Below are positions 8,504 through 13,857 of a stretch of DNA of 13,857 nucleotides, piece after piece. The stretch is from the NCBI GenBank assembly GCA_927911515.1, contig CAKMQH010000278.1, positions 1 through 13,857 on the forward strand, written 5' to 3'. Every line of letters starts with the position of its first letter. Positions within the stretch are counted from its first letter, which is position 1. The stretch comes from an uncultured Neisseria sp. (lineage in GTDB: Bacteria > Pseudomonadota > Gammaproteobacteria > Burkholderiales > Neisseriaceae). The notes under the pieces are model-generated. The model did not search any database. It was not told where the DNA came from and worked only from the letters and a program-made list of their open reading frames with translations. A program made the translations under genes and the position numbers.

Positions 8504-8973
8504 TTACAGCTCCTGTTTTAAAGCACTGAGCAACTGCGCATGTTTGGAAGTATCAACTTCACTGCGCAAAATAGACTCGGCACCTTTAACCGCCAACGCA
8601 GCAACTTGTTCACGCAAAACTTCGCGTGCACGATTCATTTCTTGCTGCGCATCGGCTTTAGCTTGTGCTGTAATCCGCACCGCCTCGACAGAAGCTTGTT
8701 CTTTTGCTTCTTCTACGATTTTGGCGGCACGTTTTTCGGCGTTAGCTACCATTCGGAAACTTGGTTACGCCCTTCAGCCAAGAGTTCTGCAACTTTCTTC
8801 TCTGCCTGTTCAAAATCGCTCTTACCGCGCTCGGCAGCAGCCAAGCCTTCGGCAATTTTTGCGGCACGCTCATCTAATGCTTTTGCGATTGGCGGCCACA
8901 CAAATTTCATGGTAAACCAAACCAAACCGAAAAAGACGATGATTTGAGCGAATAAGGTTGCATTAATATTCAC
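8504..8973 (-). CDS. atpF: ATP synthase b subunit, frameshifted mid-gene in this sequence
   Basis: This peripheral-stalk subunit has an N-terminal membrane anchor (about 5-25, [20 protein letters not shown]) and a long charged coiled-coil rich in Ala, Glu and Lys. The frame from ATG 8971-8973 runs for 75 codons to GRNQVSEW and stops. The coiled-coil continues in another frame from [12 protein letters not shown]. Adding one A to the AA at + strand T8752-8753 (GAATGG to GAAATGG) joins them as QVSEMVANAEK and gives 156 residues, the family length. The deletion is in a short homopolymer. A 71-nt gap after atpE contains a possible folded element. Confidence 0.94.
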
Positions 8974-8998
8974 GTTAGTTAACCTTCGTACTAGTGTT

Positions 8999-9046
8999 AA
9001 TCAAACAGACCAAAGTCTGTACCTAGACGGAACACGCCGTTTGATT
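8999..9046 (-). other. Folded intercistronic element between atpE and atpF
   Basis: AATCAAAC (8999-9006) and GTTTGATT (9039-9046) are perfect 8-nt inverted repeats. They enclose two smaller stems: ACAGAC/GTCTGT (9005-9010 with 9015-9020, overlapping the outer arm by 2 nt) and ACGG/CCGT (9027-9030 with 9037-9040). The outer right arm overlaps the atpE stop codon. Such structures could stabilise the upstream atpE message or reduce readthrough, since the c subunit is needed in excess. Function is inferred. Confidence 0.45.
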
Positions 9047-9277
9047 ATGCACCAAATGGTTTAACGAAGGCGAACAACAGCGCAATAGCCACACCAATCA
9101 GGAATGCAGCATCAATCAGACCAGCGATCAGGAACAATTTAGTTTGCAGCGGACCAATCAATTCAGGTTGACGCGCAGAAGACTCCAAATATTTGAACCT
9201 ACCATTGCGATACCGATAGAGGCACCCAATGCACCCAATGCTACGATCAAACCACATGCAATTGCTACCAAACCCAT
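9045..9277 (-). CDS. atpE: ATP synthase c subunit, frameshifted in this sequence
   Basis: This two-helix proteolipid forms the membrane rotor ring. Reading from ATG 9275-9277, just after AAGGAG, gives MGLVAIACGLIVALGALGAS and onward through AMVG. The frame then needs one extra base near + strand 9192-9195 (GGTTCAAATATTTGG to GGTTCNAAATATTTGG) to continue as SKYLESSARQPELIG. The corrected protein has 77 residues. The polar loop RQP (36-38) and the proton-carrying Asp56 in helix 2 (GLIDAAFLIG) are both present. An Asp without the sodium-site signature points to protons as the coupling ion. The open frame as given extends falsely upstream to 9299 in the wrong frame for the first helix. It lies 50 nt after atpB. 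Confidence 0.94.
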
Positions 9278-9327
9278 TTTTTACTCCTTGAGAAAACAAA
9301 GAAAGTTAATGAAAAACTACCTAATAA

Positions 9328-10193
9328 TTAATGTGCATCATGAGCTTGTCCAATATAGACAAACGCCAAGGCCATAAAGATAAATGCCTGCAGGGTAATC
9401 ACCAAAATATGGAAAATTGCCCATGCCAATCCGGCAAGGATGTGGAAACCAAACAGAATCGGATCCAACACTTCAACGCTTCCAGATGATGCCCAAGCAC
9501 CACCCAGCAAAGCAATCAGGAGGAACACCAGCTCGCCGGCATACATATTACCGAACAACCGCATACCGTGAGAAACTGTTTTAGAAAGGAATTCAACAAG
9601 ATTCAAAAGAAAGTTGGCGGGAGCAAGTTTGGCGCCAAACGGAGCGCTGAACAACTCATGAATCCAACCACGAACACCTTTGATTTTGATATTGTAATAA
9701 ATACAAATTACCAAGACACCGATAGCCAACGCCAAAGTAGTATTCAAATCTGCAGTCGGCACAATGCGCAGCAATGCATGATGGTTACCGGTAATGTTTT
9801 GCCACAGCCACGGGAACAAATCCACCGGCAGCATATCCATGGCATTCATCAGGAAATCCATACGAACAGGGTCAAGCCCAACGGAGCAATGGCTTTTCGG
9901 GATTGTTCGTTGTGAATAATGCTTTTACACATATCATCCACAAATTCAAACAAAATCTCGACAGCAGCCTGAAAACGACCGGGTACACCTGCTGTCGCCT
10001 TCTTGGCTCCACGCAAAAGTAGGAAACTGCCGATTACACCCAACAATACAGAGAAAAATATTGCATCAATATTAATAAAAGAAAAATCAGCAATATTGTC
10101 CAGACCCTGTCCTTTAGCCACATCGGAAAGGCTGGTTAAACTTTGCAAGTGGTGCGTGATGTAATCAGTAGCAGTAATTTTGTCACCTGCCAT
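9328..10193 (-). CDS. atpB: ATP synthase a subunit, frameshifted mid-gene in this sequence
   Basis: This Fo channel subunit carries the half-channels beside the c-ring. The first frame (10193 to about 9855) encodes the N-terminus and TM1 and runs through KAIAPLGLTLFVWI before stopping. The rest resumes as FLMNAMDMLPVDLFPWLWQ in another frame. One base is missing from the A-run at + strand 9854-9856 (ATTTTCC reads ATTTCC on the coding strand). Restoring it gives 288 residues. The essential Arg is in HGMRLFGNMYAGEL, and the C-terminal helix contains AIFHILVITLQAFIFM. The start ATG overlaps the end of atpI by 11 nt, suggesting translational coupling. Confidence 0.95.
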
Positions 10194-10536
10194 AATGCTT
10201 CACTCTCAACGATACTAAAAAAACCAAATGGCTGACACCGAGCAATCCGAACAAGAACGGAAAGAATATCAAAGACTGATGCCAAACCATAAATACGGCA
10301 AGCATCATCACCAGCGACAGCACTACTTTTAAAACTTCCCCAATAATGAAAGCCTTACCATGATACAAAGGATTACGTTTGGAAAGTTTTAAAAGTAAAA
10401 CTGCGAAAGCGGAAGGGAGAAGGTAGGAAAACCCACCTGCAACAGCAGACCAAAATCCTGCCAAACCTAAAAATGCGGCGCTAATCAGCGCAACCGCTGT
10501 CAAAACCAGAATTTGTAAGATGAGAATCTGCTTCAT
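10183..10536 (-). CDS. atpI: ATP synthase accessory protein I
   Basis: This 117-residue hydrophobic protein has four predicted membrane segments: about 4-24, 27-48, 65-85 and 89-110. It is the usual first gene of proteobacterial atp operons and assists c-ring assembly or Mg2+ supply; it is not a structural subunit. Sequence conservation in the family is low, so the call rests on position, length and membrane pattern. No ordinary Shine-Dalgarno precedes the ATG. Instead a small hairpin and six T residues abut it, suggesting poor expression. Its last 11 nt overlap the atpB start. Confidence 0.9.
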   Translation of the reverse strand: MKQILILQILVLTAVALISAAFLGLAGFWSAVAGGFSYLLPSAFAVLLLKLSKRNPLYHGKAFIIGEVLKVVLSLVMMLAVFMVWHQSLIFFPFLFGLLGVSHLVFLVSLRVKHYGR

Positions 10537-10554
10537 AAAAAACGGGAAATCCCG
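10537..10554 (-). promoter_or_regulatory. Hairpin plus T6 abutting the atpI start
   Basis: On the minus strand CGGGATTTCCCG (10554-10543), a 4-5 bp stem, is followed by TTTTTT (10542-10537) and then directly by the atpI ATG. It has the form of a weak intrinsic terminator and occupies the place where a ribosome binding site is expected. It could attenuate transcription or restrict atpI translation. The stem is short, so this is tentative. Confidence 0.35.
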
Positions 10555-10663
10555 ACAGTAATGCGAGGCTAAATATAATCAAGAAGCCTATGTACGTCAA
10601 GCAATATGTTAATCTTTGTGAGTCTATATCTGATTTCACCTTAACGTAAGGCAAAGAATTCGC

Positions 10664-10692
10664 ATTATATCACGCATTACATACAATTACAG
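10664..10692 (-). promoter_or_regulatory. Extended -10 promoter of the atp operon
   Basis: On the minus strand a perfect extended -10, TGATATAAT (10672-10664), follows a weak -35 CTGTAA (10692-10687) at 17 nt spacing. The predicted start near 10657 leaves a leader of about 120 nt before atpI. This is the best promoter match upstream of the operon, and extended -10 elements tolerate a poor -35. It lies between rsmI and atpI, downstream of a terminator-like hairpin. Confidence 0.65.
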
Positions 10693-10733
10693 ACATTGGT
10701 CGGCTAAATTGTCGATATTTCCATCTTAATTTT

Positions 10734-10767
10734 AAAAGAAGGTTATCTGAATGTTTCAGACGACCTT
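10734..10767 (-). terminator. Degenerate inverted-DUS terminator after rsmI
   Basis: AAGGTTATCTGAA (10739-10751) and TTCAGACGACCTT (10755-10767) are inverted with two mismatches and a 3-nt loop. On the minus strand the stem is followed by C and TTTT. The right arm is a full 12-mer uptake sequence; the left is a decayed copy. It would separate rsmI transcription from the atp promoter. Confidence 0.5.
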
Positions 10768-10943
10768 CACCATCAAGCTTTATGAAATTTTCTTATTTAT
10801 TTTGCTTAAAATAAAACAAGGCAAGTTAGCAAACATCTGGGCAATGAAATTAAAAAATCTAAATCTTCTTTGCTCAAAAGTCCGTGACTCAGCGCATGAC
10901 CGATGTCAATCCGAATTATGCTAAACAACCACCCTTCCCTCTT
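10768..10943. other. Spacer between rsmI and atpI signals, no gene seen
   Basis: This is an AT-rich stretch. A 26-codon frame begins at ATG 10844 on the + strand, but it has no ribosome binding site and no recognisable product. No RNA gene or regulatory site was identified. Confidence 0.4.
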
Positions 10944-10983
10944 GTTTCAGACGACCTCATCAAGTTCAAACGTCGTCTGAAAC
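10944..10983 (-). terminator. Inverted uptake-sequence pair overlapping the rsmI stop
   Basis: GTTTCAGACGAC (10944-10955) and GTCGTCTGAAAC (10972-10983) form a perfect 12-bp stem with a 16-nt loop. The right arm lies inside the rsmI coding region and encodes its final residues VSDDV; the stop codon (10966-10968) is in the loop. No T-run follows on the minus strand. Confidence 0.5.
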
Positions 10984-11854
10984 CCGTTTCCACCCCAACG
11001 CCAAGTCATACAAGGCTTTTTTGCTTTCGCCGGTAATTTTGGCGGCAAGTTCGGCGGCCTGCTTGGTGGGCAGCTCGGCAGCGAGGATTTTCATAACGTT
11101 TTGCGCGGCATCGGGCAAGGTATCGTGTTTTTCACGAAGCGCGGGATGGAGGATGAGCACCATTTCTCCGCGCGCTTGATTGCCGTCGTTTTTCAGGGTC
11201 GTCTGAATTTCAGTAACGGTACCACTAAGGAAGGTTTCGAAGGTTTTAGTGATTTCTCGGGCGAGGGTAAGGCTGCGCTCAGGGAAAAGAACTGCCATGT
11301 CGGCAAGGGTGGCTTCGATACGGTGCGGAGTTTCGAACATTACAACAGAAAAATCAGCCTGCGCCCATTTGGCAAGCAGCTTCTGCCGTTCGCCGGATTT
11401 TGGCGGCAGGAAACCGTTGAAATAGAAATTGGGTTCGGTAACGCCCGCAACGCTCAACGCCCCCCATCACCGCGCTCGCACCGACAACGGGGACAACTTT
11501 AAACCCTGCCTCACGCACGCGGCGGGCGAGTTTCGCACCGGGATCGCAAACCGCAGGCGTACCTGCGTCGGAAACTTGTGCGACAGTGAGGTCGTCTGAA
11601 AGATGGTTGATGATTTTGTCCGCCATCTGCTGTTCGTTATGCTCGCGCACGCTGACGAGCTTGCCCTGTATGCCGTATGCGCTTAGAAGCTGTGCGGTAA
11701 CGCGCGTATCTTCGGCGCAGATAATATCGGCTTTTTGCAGGACGGCGAGCGCGCGCAGGGTGATGTCCGCCAAATTGCCGATGGGCGTGGCGACAACGTA
11801 TAATGTCCGTTTTTCAATACTGTCGGCGGCTTTTTGAAGGTGTTTTTGAAACAT
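10966..11854 (-). CDS. rsmI: 16S rRNA 2'-O-ribose C1402 methyltransferase, frameshifted in this sequence
   Basis: RsmI uses S-adenosylmethionine to methylate the ribose of C1402 in the 16S rRNA decoding centre. The first part (11854 to about 11460) shows the tetrapyrrole-methylase fold start LYVVATPIGNLADITLRAL, then CAEDTRVT and VSDAGTPAVCDPGA. It runs to VPVVGASAVM. The continuation LSVAGVTEPNFYFNGFLPPKSGER, then FETPHRI and LAREITKTFE, lies in another frame. Between ATG and TTG there are 7 nt (GGGGGCG) where 6 are expected, so one extra base is present at the C-run 11460-11465 (+ strand). Correcting it gives about 295 residues. Two uptake sequences lie inside the gene (11196-11207 and 11589-11600). 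It is divergent from yraN, with another uptake sequence between them. Confidence 0.92.
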
Positions 11855-11863
11855 GGCTTTATC

Positions 11864-11875
11864 AGGTCGTCTGAA
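11864..11875 (+). repeat. DNA uptake sequence between rsmI and yraN
   Basis: This is a perfect AGGTCGTCTGAA 12-mer. It is a single, unpaired copy in the 55-nt divergent gap, so it is more likely a plain uptake signal than a terminator. Other 12-mer or near-12-mer copies are at 178, 2224, 3302, 3351, 10755, 10946, 11196, 11589, 12863 and 12882; 10-mer cores are at 154, 5499 and 10972. Confidence 0.9.
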
Positions 11876-11909
11876 AACAATATAACGATATTATACGGGG
11901 TAAACCTCC

Positions 11910-12257
11910 ATGCGTCTGAACCACAAACAAGGGGTGGCGGGCGAAGATGCCGCGCTGGCGTTTCTTCTTTCGCAAGGCTGCAAACTCATCGCGCGCAACT
12001 GGCACTGCGCTTACGGCGAAATCGATTTGATTGTCAAAAACGGTAACATGATTCTGTTTGTTGAAGTAAAATACCGCAAAAATCAGGGTTTCGGCGGTGC
12101 CGCATACAGTATTTCGCCGTCTAAGTTATTGAAACTGCAACGGTCTGCGGAGTATTATCTGCAACAAAACGGCATGACGCATACCGCGTGCCGTATCGAT
12201 GCGGTACTCATAGAAGGAAACCGCCCGCCCGAATGGATAAAGAATATTACAGGTTGA
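11910..12257 (+). CDS. YraN family protein (UPF0102), endonuclease-like fold
   Basis: This 115-residue protein matches the UPF0102/YraN family. GEDAALAFLLSQGCKLIARNW (about 11-31) and the nuclease-like core GEIDLIVKNGNMILFVEVKYR (about 36-56) hold the E-x-D...E-x-K residues of a restriction-endonuclease-type fold. These are E37, D39, E52 and K54. The cellular role is not established. ATG at 11910 follows GGGGTA at about 8 nt. The stop is 4 nt before gmhA, so the two are probably co-transcribed and coupled. This order matches yraN-diaA in E. coli. Confidence 0.92.
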   Translation: MRLNHKQGVAGEDAALAFLLSQGCKLIARNWHCAYGEIDLIVKNGNMILFVEVKYRKNQGFGGAAYSISPSKLLKLQRSAEYYLQQNGMTHTACRIDAVLIEGNRPPEWIKNITG

Positions 12258-12261
12258 CGAT

Positions 12262-12855
12262 ATGACGACTTTACAAGAGCGCGTTGCCGCCCATTTCGCC
12301 GAAAGCATCCTTGCCAAGCAGGAAGCCGAAAAAGTGTTGGTCGAGCCGACCGCTCAAGCAGCCGAATTGATGCTGCAATGCCTGATGAACGACGGCAAAA
12401 TCTTAGCCTGCGGCAACGGCGGTTCGGCTGCCGACGCGCAGCACTTCGCCGCCGAAATGACCGGACGCTTTGAAAAAGAGCGTATGGAACTTGCCGCCGT
12501 CGCGCTAACGACGGATACTTCCGCGCTGACCGCCATCGGCAACGACTACGGCTTCGATCATGTATTCAGCAAACAAGTGCGCGCGCTTGGGCGTGCCGGC
12601 GACGTTTTGGTCGGCATCTCTACCTCCGGCAACTCTGCCAACGTTATCGAAGCCATCAAAGCGGCACACGAACGCGATATGCACGTCATCGCCATGACCG
12701 GCCGTGACGGCGGTAAAATCGCCGCCATGCTCAAAGACACCGACGTACTGCTCAACGTCCCCTACCCGCGCACCGCCCGCATTCAGGAAAACCATATCCT
12801 GCTGATACACGCCATGTGCGACTGCATCGACTCCATGTTGCTTGAAGGAATGTAA
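12262..12855 (+). CDS. gmhA: SIS-domain phosphoheptose isomerase (GmhA; DiaA-like relative)
   Basis: This 197-residue single SIS-domain protein probably isomerises sedoheptulose 7-phosphate to D-glycero-D-manno-heptose 7-phosphate, the first step to LOS heptose. Visible motifs are CGNGGSAADAQHFAAE (50-65), the sugar-phosphate-binding ISTSGNSANVIEA (119-131) and RIQENHILLIHAMCD (173-187). The isomerase residues H61, E65, Q175 and H183 are all present. The N-terminus TLQERVAAHFAESI and the position between yraN and dolP resemble E. coli DiaA, a DnaA-binding protein that in my recollection has Ser and Asn at the E65 and H183 positions. Retained catalytic residues favour GmhA. A replication role cannot be excluded. 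It begins 4 nt after yraN. Confidence 0.9.
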   Translation: MTTLQERVAAHFAESILAKQEAEKVLVEPTAQAAELMLQCLMNDGKILACGNGGSAADAQHFAAEMTGRFEKERMELAAVALTTDTSALTAIGNDYGFDHVFSKQVRALGRAGDVLVGISTSGNSANVIEAIKAAHERDMHVIAMTGRDGGKIAAMLKDTDVLLNVPYPRTARIQENHILLIHAMCDCIDSMLLEGM

Positions 12856-12861
12856 GCCTTT

Positions 12862-12894
12862 TTTCAGACGACCTCTTTTAAAGGTCGTCTGAAA
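12862..12894 (+). terminator. Inverted uptake-sequence hairpin between gmhA and dolP
   Basis: TTTCAGACGACCT (12862-12874) and AGGTCGTCTGAAA (12882-12894) form a perfect 13-bp stem with a 7-nt loop, just after the gmhA stop. It lacks a 3' T-run (CATATCC follows), so it may terminate partially, leaving dolP with some readthrough or its own promoter. Confidence 0.55.
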
Positions 12895-12927
12895 CATATC
12901 CGCCGAACTCATCATCAAGGAAAAAAT

Positions 12928-13539
12928 ATGAACATCAAACGTCATACCGCACCCGTTCTGACCATCCTCCTCCTAAGCCTGACACTCAGCGGCTGTGTCG
13001 GCGTACTCCTCGGCGGCGCGGCAGTCGGCACCAAATCCGCCGTCGACCGCCGCACCACAGGCGCGCAAACCGACGACAACGTAATGGCGGTACGCGTCGA
13101 AACCACCGCCCGCTCCTACCTGCGCCAAAACAACCAAGCGCAGGGTTACACCCCCAAACTCAACGTCGTCGGCTACAACCGCCACCTGCTGCTGCTCGGA
13201 CAAGTTGCCACTGAAGGCGAAAAACAATTCGTCGAACAAATCGCCCGCGCCGAGCAAGCCGCCGAAGGCGTGTACAACTACATCACCGTTGCCTCCCAAG
13301 AACGCACATTCGGCGACGTAACCAACGACACATGGGGTACATCCAAAGTCCGCACCGCCCTTTTAGGCCTCAAACCCGCCACACAGGCTCGTGTCAAAAT
13401 CGTAACTTACGGCAACGTTACTTACGTCATGGGCGTACTGACACCCGAAGAGCAAGAGCAGGTAACCCGCCGCGTCAGCACCACCGTCGGCGTACAAAAA
13501 GTCGTTACCCTGTATCAAAACTACACCCAACCCGAATAA
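12928..13539 (+). CDS. dolP: BON-domain outer-membrane lipoprotein DolP (GNA2091-type)
   Basis: This 203-residue protein has a signal peptide ending in lipobox LSGC, with the lipidated Cys at 23. GVLLGGAAVGTKSAVDRRTTGAQ follows, then two BON domains at about 50-117 and 128-196; the second contains VKIVTYGNVTYVMGVLTPEE. DolP (YraP) supports outer-membrane integrity at division sites in E. coli. The meningococcal counterpart GNA2091 is a fusion partner in a MenB vaccine. AAGGA (12917-12921) lies 6 nt before ATG. The rsmI-yraN-gmhA/diaA-dolP order supports the assignment. An inverted uptake-sequence hairpin separates it from gmhA. Confidence 0.94.
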   Translation: MNIKRHTAPVLTILLLSLTLSGCVGVLLGGAAVGTKSAVDRRTTGAQTDDNVMAVRVETTARSYLRQNNQAQGYTPKLNVVGYNRHLLLLGQVATEGEKQFVEQIARAEQAAEGVYNYITVASQERTFGDVTNDTWGTSKVRTALLGLKPATQARVKIVTYGNVTYVMGVLTPEEQEQVTRRVSTTVGVQKVVTLYQNYTQPE

Positions 13540-13543
13540 CGCA

Positions 13544-13578
13544 GCCCTAATCCAAAGGGCGGGAACAACATCCCGCCC
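13544..13578 (+). terminator. Overlapping alternative hairpins after dolP
   Basis: GGGCGGGA (13557-13564) and TCCCGCCC (13571-13578) form an 8-bp GC-rich stem with a 6-nt loop. GCCCT (13544-13548) can instead pair with AGGGC (13556-13560), using the same bases. The stems are mutually exclusive. No T-run follows, so this is either a weak terminator or an mRNA structure upstream of the next gene. Confidence 0.45.
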
Positions 13579-13608
13579 GTCCCCATCCACCTTTTCACAC
13601 ATCGATCT

Positions 13609-13857
13609 ATGTCCAAAAAACAAAACGAATCTTTCCAACTCAAACCTAAACACCTTATCCGCGCCGCTTTCGTCATTTCCATCATTGCCGTCGGCGCACT
13701 GATTGTTGGCGTTATCGGTACGCTCAATACCAAACCCGACACCAGCAACACCCAATCCGCCCAAACCGCGCCCAAAGACGAAGGTGTGGAAGTTTGGCGT
13801 CCGAACGGCACCGTCGAACCGAAAAAAATCATAGTAGGCTCTGAAGACGAAACAAAC
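13609..13857 (+). CDS. Unrecognised single-pass membrane protein (5' part)
   Basis: The first 83 codons are open to the window edge. A short basic N-terminus (MSKKQNESFQLKPKHLIR) precedes one hydrophobic segment at about 19-38 (AAFVISIIAVGALIVGVIGT). A polar, Thr/Gln/Pro-rich periplasmic linker follows, then VEVWRPNGTVEPKKIIVG. The layout is that of an inner-membrane-anchored protein facing the periplasm. I do not recognise the family. No good ribosome binding site precedes the ATG and no alternative start is visible nearby. It lies 69 nt after dolP in the same direction and may share its transcript. Confidence 0.75.
   Translation, partial: MSKKQNESFQLKPKHLIRAAFVISIIAVGALIVGVIGTLNTKPDTSNTQSAQTAPKDEGVEVWRPNGTVEPKKIIVGSEDETN

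Noticed and set aside
10844..10924. 26-codon + strand open frame in the rsmI-atpI gap
   Set aside because: It has no ribosome binding site, no recognisable product and a length expected by chance.
1..13857. CRISPR array, tRNA or rRNA genes, prophage or integrase
   Set aside because: I saw no regularly spaced repeats, no tRNA- or rRNA-like sequence, and no phage or recombinase genes on either strand.

Overview
The window is chromosomal DNA from a commensal Neisseria. It carries about 14 copies of the DNA uptake sequence core GTCGTCTGAA. The 12-mer form is mostly AGGTCGTCTGAA, the variant I associate with the N. mucosa/sicca/macacae group rather than the ATGCCGTCTGAA of meningococci and gonococci. 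It also carries a Correia repeat enclosed element, a repeat characteristic of Neisseria. The protein sequences closely match what I recall of neisserial ATP synthase subunits. The exact species cannot be fixed from the sequence alone.

Layout, left to right. Positions 1-84 hold the last 27 codons of an unrecognised + strand gene, followed by an inverted-DUS terminator. A 107-bp Correia element (247-353) abuts the 3' end of a minus-strand PepSY-type inner-membrane protein (356-1768). A 490-bp intergenic region precedes a + strand lipoprotein of the type VI secretion Tli4 immunity family (2259-3287), which has no effector gene beside it here. Positions 3639-10536 hold the complete minus-strand F1Fo ATP synthase operon, transcribed atpI-B-E-F-H-A-G-D-C, with a good extended -10 promoter upstream (10664-10692) and a strong intrinsic terminator downstream (3584-3623). 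Next comes minus-strand rsmI (10966-11854), divergent from the + strand series yraN, gmhA/diaA-like and dolP (11910-13539). The window ends in the first 83 codons of an unrecognised single-pass membrane protein (13609 onward).

The most striking property is quality-related. Five of the nine atp genes (atpB, atpE, atpF, atpG, atpD) and rsmI are each broken by small indels in or next to short homopolymers. In every case the known protein resumes directly in another frame, and correcting the indels gives 288, 77, 156, 291, 465 and about 295 residues; the ATP synthase values fit the family lengths. An organism could hardly carry this many independent lesions in its ATP synthase, so I read them as sequencing or assembly errors and annotate each gene over its full span.

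Functionally, the atp operon encodes the proton-driven ATP synthase. The right-hand block parallels the E. coli rsmI-lpoA-yraN-diaA-dolP locus without lpoA and links 16S rRNA methylation, a nuclease-fold protein, LOS heptose synthesis and outer-membrane integrity. I found no convincing undescribed multi-gene system. The better leads are the lone Tli4-like immunity gene, the hairpin and T-run that abut the atpI start, a folded element at the atpE-atpF junction, and alternative hairpins after dolP.
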